From: Kiritimatiellia bacterium | GTDB taxonomy: Bacteria; Verrucomicrobiota; Kiritimatiellia; CAIQIC01; JAGNIJ01 | Assembly (NCBI GenBank): GCA_018001225.1 | Contig: JAGNIJ010000012.1 | Coordinates: 22,653 to 86,652 of the forward strand | Reading direction: 5' to 3' | DNA length: 64,000 bases | In this document: piece after piece, positions 16,639-24,948 of the stretch | Layout: every line of letters starts with the position of its first letter | Numbering within the stretch: position 1 is the stretch's first letter | Position numbers and translations under genes: made by a program | Notes under the pieces: generated by a model | Told to the model about the DNA's origin: nothing | Databases searched by the model: none | What the model saw: only the letters and a program-made list of their open reading frames with translations

Positions 16639-18398
16639 CGGGTCCCCCGGGGCAGCTTGGCTTCGTAGTGGGTGTGCAGCAGCTCGTGGGCCTTATGGCT
16701 GTTCGGCTCGCCCAGGTACTCCTTGTAGAGCTGCTGAATGTACGGGTTCTCGTGCGACTTCCGGATCTTCTTGTGGTGGTCGATCGTGTAGAGCGCCTTG
16801 GCCCGCATCCGCAGGAGCTTCGCGTCCATGATGTGCAGGCCCGGCGGCGGGTACGGCTGGCCGCCGCCCCCGATGCACCCGCCGGGGCACGCCATGACCT
16901 CGATCATGTGGTACTTCTTGTCCCCCTTCAGCACGCGGTCGAACAGCCGCTTGGCGTTCTGCAGGCCGTTGGACACGGCCACGTTCAGCGTCTGGTCGCC
17001 GATCTTCACCTTCGACTCCTTCACGCCTTCCACGCCGCGCACCTCGACGAAGTCCAGGTTCTCGCACGGCTGGCCGGTCACCGTCTCGTACGCCGTCCGC
17101 AGCGCCGCCTCCATGACGCCGCCCGTCGTGCCGAAGATGTCCGCCGCGCCCGAGGAGACGCCCAGCGGGTTGTCGAAGTCGCCGTCGTGCAGGTGTTTGA
17201 ACTCGATGCCGAAGGTCTTCATCATCCAGATCAGCTCGCGCGTCGTCAGCACGGCGTCGGTGTACGGCACCCCGGCCGCGTCCGCGTGCTCGGGCCGGCG
17301 CGCCTCGTACTTCTTGGCCGTGCACGGCATGACGCCGACCACGTAGATGTTCTTCGGATCGAGCCCGCTCTTCTCCGCGTAGTACGTCTTCAGGAGCACG
17401 GAGAGCATCGTCATGGGCGACCGGCACGTCGAGGCGTGCGGGATCAGCTCGGGATAGAAGTGCTCCATGAACTTGATCCAGCCCGGCGAGCAGGACGTGA
17501 TCAGCGGCAGCCGGTCGTTGCTCTTCAGGCGCCGGATGAACTCGTGGGCCTCCTCGACGATCGTCAGGTCGGCGCCGAAATTGGTGTCGAACACCCGGTC
17601 GAAACCCAGGATGCGCAACGCACTGATCATCTTGCCCGTCGCCGGCGAACCCGGCTCGAAGCCGAACCCCTCGCCGATCGCCGCCCGGATGGAGGGCGCG
17701 GTCTGCACCACGACGTGCTTGGCCGGATCCTCCAGCGCCTTGAATACCTCGTCGGTGGCGCTGTGCTCGATGATCGCCGCCGTCGGGCACACGTTGGCGC
17801 ACTGGCCGCACTGGACACAGACGGAGGTCAGCATGTCGCCCTCGTGCGCGGGGGCGACGCAGATCTGGAACCCGCGCCGGTGCTGGCTCAAGTTGTAAAC
17901 GCCCTGCACCTCGTTGCATACGCGCACGCAGCGCCCGCACAGGATGCACTTCTCCGGGTCGCGGATCACGGCCGGCGAGGACAGGTCCTTTGGCGGCTGC
18001 TTGCGCTCGCCCTGGAACAGCCGGTCGCGGATGCCCAGTTCGTACGAGAGCTTCTGCAACTCGCAGTTCCCGTTGCGCTCGCAGGTCTGGCAGTCCTGCG
18101 GGTGGCTGTCGAGGATCAGTTCCACCACGTCGCGCCGCAGGCGGCGCAGCTGGTTGGAGGAGGTCCGGACCTTCATGCCGTCGGCGACCGGGTAGGCGCA
18201 GGAGGCCACGGGGTTTCGCTGACCCTCGACCTCGACCAGGCACACGCGGCAGGCGCCGAGAATGCTCAAGTGCGGGTGGTAGCAGAGCCGCGGGATCTTG
18301 ACCCCGACCGCGTCGGCCGCGTCCATGATGGTGGAGCCGGCGGGCGCCTTGGTGACGACCCCGTCGATCGAAAGGGTGACTTCGTTTTCGGTGGACAT
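16635..18398 (-). CDS. hydA: NADH-dependent [FeFe] hydrogenase catalytic subunit HydA
   Basis: A 587-residue enzyme taken from the ATG at 18398, 2 bp after hydB; a longer frame to 18605 would lie inside hydB. An N-terminal [2Fe-2S] domain (C39, C50, C53, C67) is followed by the His-Cys3 [4Fe-4S] site (HPQDCQTCERNGNC), two [4Fe-4S] ferredoxin motifs (CILCGRCVRVC and CVQCGQCANVCP) and the H-cluster domain with TSCSPGW, MPCTAKKYEA, FGTTGGVMEAALR and MACPGGCIGGGGQP. A small-subunit-like tail (ALYTIDHHKKIRKSHENP) ends it. This layout matches the trimeric, probably electron-bifurcating, HydABC type that makes H2 from NADH plus reduced ferredoxin. All H-cluster ligands are present. Confidence 0.95.
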   Translation of the reverse strand: MSTENEVTLSIDGVVTKAPAGSTIMDAADAVGVKIPRLCYHPHLSILGACRVCLVEVEGQRNPVASCAYPVADGMKVRTSSNQLRRLRRDVVELILDSHPQDCQTCERNGNCELQKLSYELGIRDRLFQGERKQPPKDLSSPAVIRDPEKCILCGRCVRVCNEVQGVYNLSQHRRGFQICVAPAHEGDMLTSVCVQCGQCANVCPTAAIIEHSATDEVFKALEDPAKHVVVQTAPSIRAAIGEGFGFEPGSPATGKMISALRILGFDRVFDTNFGADLTIVEEAHEFIRRLKSNDRLPLITSCSPGWIKFMEHFYPELIPHASTCRSPMTMLSVLLKTYYAEKSGLDPKNIYVVGVMPCTAKKYEARRPEHADAAGVPYTDAVLTTRELIWMMKTFGIEFKHLHDGDFDNPLGVSSGAADIFGTTGGVMEAALRTAYETVTGQPCENLDFVEVRGVEGVKESKVKIGDQTLNVAVSNGLQNAKRLFDRVLKGDKKYHMIEVMACPGGCIGGGGQPYPPPGLHIMDAKLLRMRAKALYTIDHHKKIRKSHENPYIQQLYKEYLGEPNSHKAHELLHTHYEAKLPRGTR

Positions 18399-18400
18399 GG

Positions 18401-20560
18401 CTATTTCCTCAATATGGCGTCGAACTTGCAGGCGGCCAGGCACTGGCCGCACCGGATGCACTTCTCCTGGTCGATCACGTGCACCTTCTTCGGCGCGCCC
18501 TCGATGCACTTCACCGGGCACTTGCGCGCGCAGGCGGTGCAGCCGGTGCAATTCTCCGGGATCACCGAGTACGCCACCAGCGAGGCGCAGACGCCGGCCG
18601 GGCACTTCTTTTCGCGGATGTGCGCGTCGTACTCGTCGCGGAAATGCTTGATCGTGCTAATCACCGGATTAGGCGCGGCCTGCCCCAGGCCGCACAGCGA
18701 GGCCTTCTTCACCGTGTCGGCCAGGCGCAGCAGCTTCTCGACGTCGCCTTCCTTCCCCTGCCCCTTCGTGATGCGCTCCAGCATCTCCAGCATGCGCTTG
18801 GTGCCCTCGCGGCAGGGCGTGCACTTGCCGCACGACTCGTCCTGCGTGAACTCGAGGAAGAACCGCGCGACGTCCACCATGCAGGTGTCCTCGTCCATCA
18901 CGATCATCCCGCCCGAGCCCATGATGCTGCCCGCCGCGGCGAGCGAGTCGTAGTCCACCGGCGTGTCCAGCGCGGCGGCCGGCATGCAGCCGCCGGCCGG
19001 CCCGCCGGTCTGCACGGCCTTGAACGCCTTGCCGCCCCTGATGCCGCCGCCGACGTCGTAGACGACCTCGCGCAGCGTCGTGCCCATCGGCACCTCGATC
19101 AGGCCGGTGTTGTTCACCTTGCCCGCGAGGGAGAAGACTTTCGTGCCCTTGCTCTTCGCCGTGCCGAGCGAGGCGAACCACTCCGGGCCGTCGATGATCA
19201 CCACCGGCACGTTGGCCAGGGTCTCGACGTTGTTGATCACCGTCGGCTTGCCCCAGAGGCCGGCCGTGGTCGGGAACGGCGGCCGCGGGCGCGGCATGCC
19301 GCGCGAGCCCTCGATGGACTTCAGCAGCGCGGTCTCCTCGCCGCAGACGAACGCGCCGGCGCCGAGCCGCAGCTCGATGTCGAAATCGAACTTCGAGCCG
19401 AGGATGTTCCTCCCCAGCAGGCCGGCCGCGCGCGCGTCCGCGATCGCCCGCTCGAGCCGCTTGATGGCCAGCGGGTATTCCGCGCGGATGTACACGTAGC
19501 CCTGGCTCGCGCCGATGGCATAGCCGCCGATCATCAGGCCCTCGAGGATCGTGTGCGGGTCGCCCTCGATCGTGCTGCGGTCCATGAACGCGCCGGGGTC
19601 GCCCTCGTCGGCGTTGCACACGATGTACTTCTGGTCGGCCTTCTGCGAGGCCGCGAACTGCCACTTCATCCCGGTCGAAAACCCGCCGCCCCCGCGCCCG
19701 CGCAGCCCGGACTTGACCACGGCATCCACGACCTGCTTCGGGGTCATTTCGGCCAGCACCTTGGCCAGCGCGTCGTAGCCCTCGACGGCGACGTACTCGT
19801 CCAGGCTCTCGGGATCGATCACGCCGCAGTTCCGGAGCGTCAGCCGCAACTGCTTGCCGAAGAAGGCCTCGTCGCCGTAGAGCGGGAGGAACCGGTTCGC
19901 GATCCGCTTGCCGCCCCACGCGTACTCGGCCACCGGCCGGTCGCCCTTCAGGTGCTTCTCGACGATCTTCGCCGCCTTCTCCGGGGTCAGCTTCTGGTAG
20001 AGCACGCCGTCGGGATAGACGAAGGCGTTGGGGCCGCGCTCGCAGAGGCCGTAGCAGGCAGAGGTGGTGACCGCGACCTGGTCCTTCAAGCCGAATTCCT
20101 CGACGCCTTTCAGGAAGGCCTCGCGGATCCCCTCGCCCTTCCGGCAATGCATCCCGCCGCACACGCCGACGACCTTGCCCGTCATCGGGAGCTTCGCCGC
20201 GTGCCGCATCGTGAACTCGTCCACCACCTTCCCGCCGCGGATGTGCTGCTCGACGATTTTCTCCGCGCGCGCGGGCGTGACCTTGACGTACTTCACGGGG
20301 ATGTGCCCCTGCGCGATCACGGAGACGACGGGCTCGAGGTCGCAGCGACCGGTGCAGCCGACGCGCCCGAGGGCGACCTTCGGCGCCCCGGGCTTGGCCA
20401 GCAGCTCGCTGAACTTGTCGTAGACCGGCCCGGCGCCCGCGGCGTTTTCGCACGTCGCGGAACCCACGGTGATCCGGGTGGGGTTCTGGAACTTGTCTTC
20501 GAACAGCCGCATGACGGCCCGGCGGCGCATCTGCAGCACTTTGTCTCTCGGTGTGGGCAT
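18401..20560 (-). CDS. hydB: Hydrogenase flavin subunit HydB (NuoF-like) with extended N-terminus
   Basis: A 719-residue NADH-binding FMN subunit. The NuoF core shows RGRGGGGFSTGMKW, VCNADEGDPGAFMDR, GAGAFVCGEETAL and the [4Fe-4S] site SCGKCTPCREGT. Two more [4Fe-4S] motifs close the protein (CTGCTACARKCPVKC and CIRCGQCLAACK). Before the core lie two thioredoxin-like [2Fe-2S]-type segments, at about residues 30-110 (SATCENAAG, GRVGCTGRCDLEP) and 125-205 (VCGGMHCRKGEG, SACYGLCERGP). Many HydB proteins have only one, so this one is longer than usual. It lies 3 bp after the sensor kinase and 2 bp before hydA. Confidence 0.93.
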   Translation of the reverse strand: MPTPRDKVLQMRRRAVMRLFEDKFQNPTRITVGSATCENAAGAGPVYDKFSELLAKPGAPKVALGRVGCTGRCDLEPVVSVIAQGHIPVKYVKVTPARAEKIVEQHIRGGKVVDEFTMRHAAKLPMTGKVVGVCGGMHCRKGEGIREAFLKGVEEFGLKDQVAVTTSACYGLCERGPNAFVYPDGVLYQKLTPEKAAKIVEKHLKGDRPVAEYAWGGKRIANRFLPLYGDEAFFGKQLRLTLRNCGVIDPESLDEYVAVEGYDALAKVLAEMTPKQVVDAVVKSGLRGRGGGGFSTGMKWQFAASQKADQKYIVCNADEGDPGAFMDRSTIEGDPHTILEGLMIGGYAIGASQGYVYIRAEYPLAIKRLERAIADARAAGLLGRNILGSKFDFDIELRLGAGAFVCGEETALLKSIEGSRGMPRPRPPFPTTAGLWGKPTVINNVETLANVPVVIIDGPEWFASLGTAKSKGTKVFSLAGKVNNTGLIEVPMGTTLREVVYDVGGGIRGGKAFKAVQTGGPAGGCMPAAALDTPVDYDSLAAAGSIMGSGGMIVMDEDTCMVDVARFFLEFTQDESCGKCTPCREGTKRMLEMLERITKGQGKEGDVEKLLRLADTVKKASLCGLGQAAPNPVISTIKHFRDEYDAHIREKKCPAGVCASLVAYSVIPENCTGCTACARKCPVKCIEGAPKKVHVIDQEKCIRCGQCLAACKFDAILRK

Positions 20561-20563
20561 GGC

Positions 20564-22504
20564 TTATGCTTTCTCCTGTTCGGGGAAGACCGGCAAGGTG
20601 AAATGGAAACGCACCCACTGGCCGGGCTCGGACTCGACCCCGATCCGGCCGCCGTGGGCCTCGACGATGTGGCGGGTGATGAAAAGGCCCAGGCCCGTGC
20701 CCTTCTGCCGCCGGGTCCCGTCGGCCTCTTCGAGCCGCATGAATTTCTGGAACACGGTCTCCAGCTTGTCCGGCGGGATGCCGGGCCCCTCGTTGAAGAC
20801 ACTGAATTCGACGAACCCGTCCCGGCGCTGCGCGTCGAGCCGCAGGAGCCCGTCGTCCCGGCCGTACTTGATCGCGTTGCTGATCAGGTTCTCGAAGACC
20901 TCGCGGGTCATGTTCAGGTCGGTCTTGAGCCGCAGGTCGGCGGCGATCCGGTTCTCGAGACGCATCCGCCGCGCCTGGAGGTCCGCCTCGCCGGCCTCCA
21001 GCAACGGAAGGACGACCTCCTCGGCCACCGCGACGCGCGTCGGCACGGGGTGGAGCTCGCCGGTCTCGATGCGGGAAAGGTTCAGGTAGTGGCGGACCAT
21101 CTCCACGATGCGCTTGCTGTTGGTCTCGATGTTGCGCGCGGCCTTCTCCTGGCCGGGCGTCAGCGGACCGAGCTTCTGCTGGCGAAGCAGGAAAACGTAG
21201 TTCATGATCGAGGCCACCGGGCTTTTCAGTTCGTGGGAGACGAAGCCCAGCATGTCCATGTAGCTGGTGTTCAGCGCAGAGACGGCTTCGTTGGTCTCTT
21301 TCAGCTTCGCCTCGCGCTCCTCCAGGGCCTTGGCCATCTCGTTGAACGCCACGACCAGGTTCTCAATCTCGCCGCAGGAACTCCGGCATTCCACGGGGTT
21401 GTGGGGTTCGCCCTTGCGCATGCGCTGCGAGGCTTCCACCAGGCGATGGATGGGATTTGCGAGCCGGCCGGCCATGATGAACGCCAGGACCAGCGCGGCG
21501 GCCAGGCCGAAGATCGACAGCCCCGCGTAACGGAACATGATGTTCCGGCCCAGCGCCGTGAACGGGCGCTCCAACCGCCCGACGTACAACATGCCGACGA
21601 CCTCGCCGTTGAAATCGCGGACCGGGTCGTAGGCGGCCAGGTACGGTTCCTTGACCACGAAGGCCGGACCGATCCACGGCAGGCCGTTGTCCAGAACGCG
21701 GTCCGCGACTTCCTTGGAGACGCGCGTGCCGATCGCGCGGTTGCCGTTGGGCAGGCGCACGGTGGTGGCGATCCGGCAATCCTTCAGGAAAATCGTCGCC
21801 GTGCCCATGGCGAGGCCCTTGTACTGCTCGTTCTTGTAGATGACCTCCGTCATCCGGTCCACGAGGTCCTGGTTGCGGTTGAGCAGGACGCCGGCGTAGA
21901 CCGCCCCCAGCAGCTGGGGCCCCTTGAAAATCGGCACGCCGGTCGCGAGAACCATGCCCCGGCTCTCCTCGGTCAGCGGCGACGCCCGGGCGCGCGGGGT
22001 TTTCTCCAGGACCAGGAACGCCTTCTCGGCCAGCCCGTCGGCCTCGAGGTCCAACTCGGGCTGCGACATCAGCGTCACGCCCGAGGCGTGGTCGCCCTTC
22101 AGCGCGCGGGCGACCACGGGGTTCTGCTTCTGGAAGTCGCCGGTACGGTACGGGGGCGCGGCGCGCAGCACCACCTGGCCCTCCGGCGAGACCACGGTCA
22201 GGAAGTCCAGGCCGAAACTCGTGCGGATGGTCTCGAGCCGCTGCTGGATATCCTGGGACGCCCAGTCGTGCTCGGACGCGGCGTCCACCACGATCTTCTT
22301 GATGGCGACGAGGTCCAGGACGGTTTCCAGGTCGTGCAGCTTGGAGTTGAAGATCGCCCAGGCGCTCCCGATGTCGAGGCTGACCTGGTTCTGCGCCTCG
22401 CCCATCACCCGCTTGCGGATGATCTGGATGCCGATGAGCGAGGACAGCAGGCCGAACACGATCGCCAGCGCCGCGAACGCCTGGAATAGTTTGGTCTTAA
22501 GCAT
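20564..22504 (-). CDS. Membrane sensor histidine kinase of the hydrogenase operon
   Basis: A 646-residue kinase. An N-terminal membrane helix (residues ~8-29) is followed by a large periplasmic double-Cache-like sensor (about 30-320, with FLTVVSPEGQVVLRA and LLGAVYAGVLLNRNQDLVD), a second membrane helix (YAGLSIFGLAAALVLAFIMA), a HAMP domain, and the kinase core: H-box FVSHELKSPVASIMNY, N-box NLISNAIKYG, and GPGIPP and GTGLGLFI. It lies between rex and hydB and ends 3 bp before hydB. The likely partners are the two receiver proteins at the operon end. The ligand is unknown; a metabolite or redox-related signal is plausible. Confidence 0.88.
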   Translation of the reverse strand: MLKTKLFQAFAALAIVFGLLSSLIGIQIIRKRVMGEAQNQVSLDIGSAWAIFNSKLHDLETVLDLVAIKKIVVDAASEHDWASQDIQQRLETIRTSFGLDFLTVVSPEGQVVLRAAPPYRTGDFQKQNPVVARALKGDHASGVTLMSQPELDLEADGLAEKAFLVLEKTPRARASPLTEESRGMVLATGVPIFKGPQLLGAVYAGVLLNRNQDLVDRMTEVIYKNEQYKGLAMGTATIFLKDCRIATTVRLPNGNRAIGTRVSKEVADRVLDNGLPWIGPAFVVKEPYLAAYDPVRDFNGEVVGMLYVGRLERPFTALGRNIMFRYAGLSIFGLAAALVLAFIMAGRLANPIHRLVEASQRMRKGEPHNPVECRSSCGEIENLVVAFNEMAKALEEREAKLKETNEAVSALNTSYMDMLGFVSHELKSPVASIMNYVFLLRQQKLGPLTPGQEKAARNIETNSKRIVEMVRHYLNLSRIETGELHPVPTRVAVAEEVVLPLLEAGEADLQARRMRLENRIAADLRLKTDLNMTREVFENLISNAIKYGRDDGLLRLDAQRRDGFVEFSVFNEGPGIPPDKLETVFQKFMRLEEADGTRRQKGTGLGLFITRHIVEAHGGRIGVESEPGQWVRFHFTLPVFPEQEKA

Positions 22505-22524
22505 CGAGATCCGCCTTCACTCCC

Positions 22525-22590
22525 GGCGTCGCAGGAGCTCCGCCCTCCAAAATGAGAAGACAACTGGAGGGTCGAGCTCCCGCGAGACCG
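22525..22590. repeat. Long palindromic repeat between rex and the sensor kinase (second copy)
   Basis: GGCGTCGCAGGAGCTCCGCC and CCTCCA pair with TGGAGGGTCGAGCTCCCGCG across a loop of about 20 bp. The arms match the copy at 14131-14193 almost base for base, while the loops differ. Confidence 0.8.
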
Positions 22591-22618
22591 GATATGAAAT
22601 CAATCCTGGGTTTCATCA

Positions 22619-23245
22619 TCAACAGAAAAACGCCACCTTCTCAAGCTTCGTCGCAATGTCCACGTTATCCACCACCGCCCACGCCGGCGTCTTCAACGGC
22701 GTCGGCGCGAAATTCAGGATGCCCCGGACGCCCGCCAGCAGCAGTAAATCCGTCATTCGCTGGGCGGCCTCCGCCGGGACCGTCAGGATGCCGACCGTGA
22801 TGCCCTCCCGGGCGATCACCGAGGTCAGCGCATCCACCGGATGGCACGGGCAGCCGGCGAACTCGCCCTGCCCCTTGGCCGGGTCGCTGTCGAACGCCGC
22901 AATGATCCGCGGCCGGGCCTGGCGGAAAGCGAAGTAACCGAGCAACGCGCGCCCGAGTTTGCCAATGCCGACGAGCGCGGCCTTCTGGTCACGCTTCTGT
23001 TCGAAAAGCCCGTTGATGCTCCGGACCAGGTCCGCCACGGCGTAGCCGCGCGCCGGGTTGCCCGTGTAGCCAATCGCCATCATATCCCTACGCACTTGGG
23101 CGGCGGAATTGTTGGCCTTCTCCGCAATTTCGTGGGAGTGAATGAACTCCACCCCTTGCTCGGATAGTCCATCCAGAAGCCGGCGATAGAGCACCAGTCT
23201 TTCAACTGTTCTCGCCGGAACTCCCGTATTTTCAGAAGATAACAT
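22619..23245 (-). CDS. rex: Redox-sensing transcriptional repressor Rex
   Basis: A 208-residue Rex protein. The N-terminal winged helix (TVERLVLYRRLLDGLSEQGV, then EIAEKANNSAAQVRRDMMAIGY) is followed by a Rossmann domain with AALVGIGKLGRALLGY and ILTVPAEAAQRMTDLL, and a C-terminal swapped helix. Rex leaves its operator when NADH is high, so fermentation and hydrogenase genes are induced when reducing power builds up. It is the first gene of the hydrogenase operon and has a Rex-type operator at 23270-23285, about 25 bp before its start, suggesting autoregulation. The protein ends KLEKVAFFC. Confidence 0.93.
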   Translation of the reverse strand: MLSSENTGVPARTVERLVLYRRLLDGLSEQGVEFIHSHEIAEKANNSAAQVRRDMMAIGYTGNPARGYAVADLVRSINGLFEQKRDQKAALVGIGKLGRALLGYFAFRQARPRIIAAFDSDPAKGQGEFAGCPCHPVDALTSVIAREGITVGILTVPAEAAQRMTDLLLLAGVRGILNFAPTPLKTPAWAVVDNVDIATKLEKVAFFC

Positions 23246-23262
23246 GAGTTACGTTACTAGTT

Positions 23263-23285
23263 TCACAATGTGAATTATTTCACAG
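23263..23285 (-). promoter_or_regulatory. Rex operator upstream of rex
   Basis: TGTGAA-TTAT-TTCACA at 23270-23285 is a perfect inverted repeat matching the Rex-box pattern TTGTGAAnnnnTTCACAA. A second overlapping half-site pair (TTCACA-a-TGTGAA, 23263-23275) extends it to the left. The surrounding 40 bp are AT-rich, unlike the rest of the window. It lies 25-40 bp before the rex ATG, where a bound repressor would block transcription of the whole operon. Confidence 0.85.
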
Positions 23286-23406
23286 CATTAACCTACCCGG
23301 ATCGGCGGGATCGGTCAATGGGAAAAAACTGGAGCCAGGAATCTCCTGGCCGACCGGGGATGACCGGGCCCGTGTTGTGTCCCATAAATGACCATGCATA
23401 CGACAT

Positions 23407-23481
23407 TGTCATCCCGAGCGGAGCGAGGGATCTCCACCTGGTTGATGCTCGTGGAGATCCCTCGACACACTCGGGATGACA
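23407..23481. repeat. 75-bp inverted repeat with GTCATCCCGAG ends
   Basis: TGTCATCCCGAG-cggag-CGAGGGATCTCCAC pairs with GTGGAGATCCCTCG-acaca-CTCGGGATGACA around a 13-bp loop. The rest of the 334-bp gap between rex and the next gene (23246-23579) holds the Rex operator and no convincing coding region. Elements with GTCATCCCGAG ends are widespread dispersed repeats in unrelated bacteria. Confidence 0.85.
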
Positions 23482-23579
23482 GATGGTTCTTTCCGCGCAT
23501 GGGGATGTTCGGGACAGGACACGGGTTCCCCCTTGTCCTCCCCTGCCCGGCCACATGTCCGGGACGGCTGAAGACCAAG

Positions 23580-24794
23580 CTACTGGGCTCGGACCCGGAA
23601 GAAGAAGTTGGAGTATCCCGTCAGCACTTTCGAGACGTCCACGGTCGCCGAGCAGTGCCCGTCGAATCCCGGCACTCCGCCGTAATTCCGTACGGCCCGC
23701 CAGACAGAGCCCGGCGTCAGGTTGGTCGTGTATTCCAGCGAGTACACCAGCCCGTTCGTGACGGGCCACTGGAACAGACCCTCCGAGCCCGCCAGGGCGA
23801 TGTCCATATCCGGGATGATCTCCCTTTTCTCGTCAAAGGGTTCGATGACCAGGTCGTCCACCTCGGCCTCGGCAAACTCGTTCGTGGTCTTGGTCAGGTA
23901 ATTATAGGGATTCAGGGGCAGCACCAAGCGGAAGTCGCCGGTGATGGCATCGGGCGTCTTGAAAGCGCGCTCGTAGAAGCGCCATTCGCCGTCCGTCGCG
24001 GCCAGCACGGGAAATTCGGCCAGCCCGAACTGGTAGTCGTTGTTGGAATCGTTGTGGCCCAGCCGGGGACACAGCGTGCCGGACGTGACGCGATACCAGA
24101 AGCTCCATCGATACCACCGTCCCGTCGCCACGGGGACGAACCGCTGCTGCAGGCCGCTTCGATTGGCGATCCAGTTGGTCCCGCTGAAAGTCCGGAAATG
24201 AAGCGATTGCGCGCCCCCGCGCGGATCGGCCGCGCTTTTCTCCTTGAGCTCCGGCGTGCCCCAGCACCACCACTGGCCGAATTGGCGGCCCTCCATATCA
24301 CCGTCCAGGACGATCCGCGTGTCCTGCCCGGCCGTGATCTGGATGTCGTCGGCCCAGGCCTCGCCGGCGCTGGCGATCAGGGCCAACCGGAAGTCGTGGG
24401 TGAAACCGGCGGGCACGGTGAACCGGCGCTCCATGGTGTTCCAGGCCCCGTAGTTGGCGACGCCGAGATCGTAGTAGCGGTTTTCGAAGTCGCTGTTGGA
24501 ATCCTGGATGCCCAGCAGAACGCGCAACGTGCCGGTCTTCACTTTCGCCGACAACCGCAGCGTGTACTCGGCGCCGGCCGTGACGGGGAGATTCAACTGC
24601 TGCACGCCGCCGGTGGCCACGTGGAGCACCGTCGAGCCGCGTTCCGCGTCGAACTCCTTGGCCTTGACGAGCGGCGCGCCCCAGTCCAGCCACGCGTTCG
24701 TGTCCGCCGACTCCATGTCGCCGTCCTGGACGATTTGCGCGGACGCGCACCAGGACATCAGCACGGAACCCAATATCGCGATTGCCTTCTTCAT
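23580..24794 (-). CDS. Exported protein with two carbohydrate-binding-like domains
   Basis: A 404-residue secreted protein with a clear signal peptide (MKKAIAILGSVLMSWCASAQ). Two beta-sandwich segments, each opening with an ivqDGDME-like phrase (about residues 20-160 and 161-335), resemble CBM4/9-type modules: VQDGDMESADTNAWLDWG and VLDGDMEGRQFGQWWCWG. The C-terminal ~65 residues (FQWPVTNGLVYSLEYTTNL to FFFRVRAQ) form a small beta-rich module often seen at the end of exported verrucomicrobial-type proteins. No catalytic residues are evident. It is monocistronic by spacing. A role in binding extracellular glycans is inference. Confidence 0.65.
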   Translation of the reverse strand: MKKAIAILGSVLMSWCASAQIVQDGDMESADTNAWLDWGAPLVKAKEFDAERGSTVLHVATGGVQQLNLPVTAGAEYTLRLSAKVKTGTLRVLLGIQDSNSDFENRYYDLGVANYGAWNTMERRFTVPAGFTHDFRLALIASAGEAWADDIQITAGQDTRIVLDGDMEGRQFGQWWCWGTPELKEKSAADPRGGAQSLHFRTFSGTNWIANRSGLQQRFVPVATGRWYRWSFWYRVTSGTLCPRLGHNDSNNDYQFGLAEFPVLAATDGEWRFYERAFKTPDAITGDFRLVLPLNPYNYLTKTTNEFAEAEVDDLVIEPFDEKREIIPDMDIALAGSEGLFQWPVTNGLVYSLEYTTNLTPGSVWRAVRNYGGVPGFDGHCSATVDVSKVLTGYSNFFFRVRAQ

Positions 24795-24948
24795 GCCATT
24801 CTCCGCTCTTGAGTCCGCGGACCGATAGGGGCCGGGACTTCAGCCCTGTAGTCGCGCCGCGGGATTCCTTTCGTCCCAGCCGCGGAGAAGGCGCATCATA
24901 ACTGCCTGGGGGAAGGAAGAATACGACGGAAGAGCGAAGGCGATTTCT

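Noticed and set aside
18399-18605. Upstream extension of hydA to 18605
   Set aside because: It would lie inside hydB and encodes Arg-rich sequence without similarity to HydA.
18479-22489. A 1336-codon open frame on the plus strand
   Set aside because: It is antisense to hydB and the sensor kinase. Its composition is Arg/His/Leu-rich with no domains, as expected for a shadow frame in GC-rich DNA.
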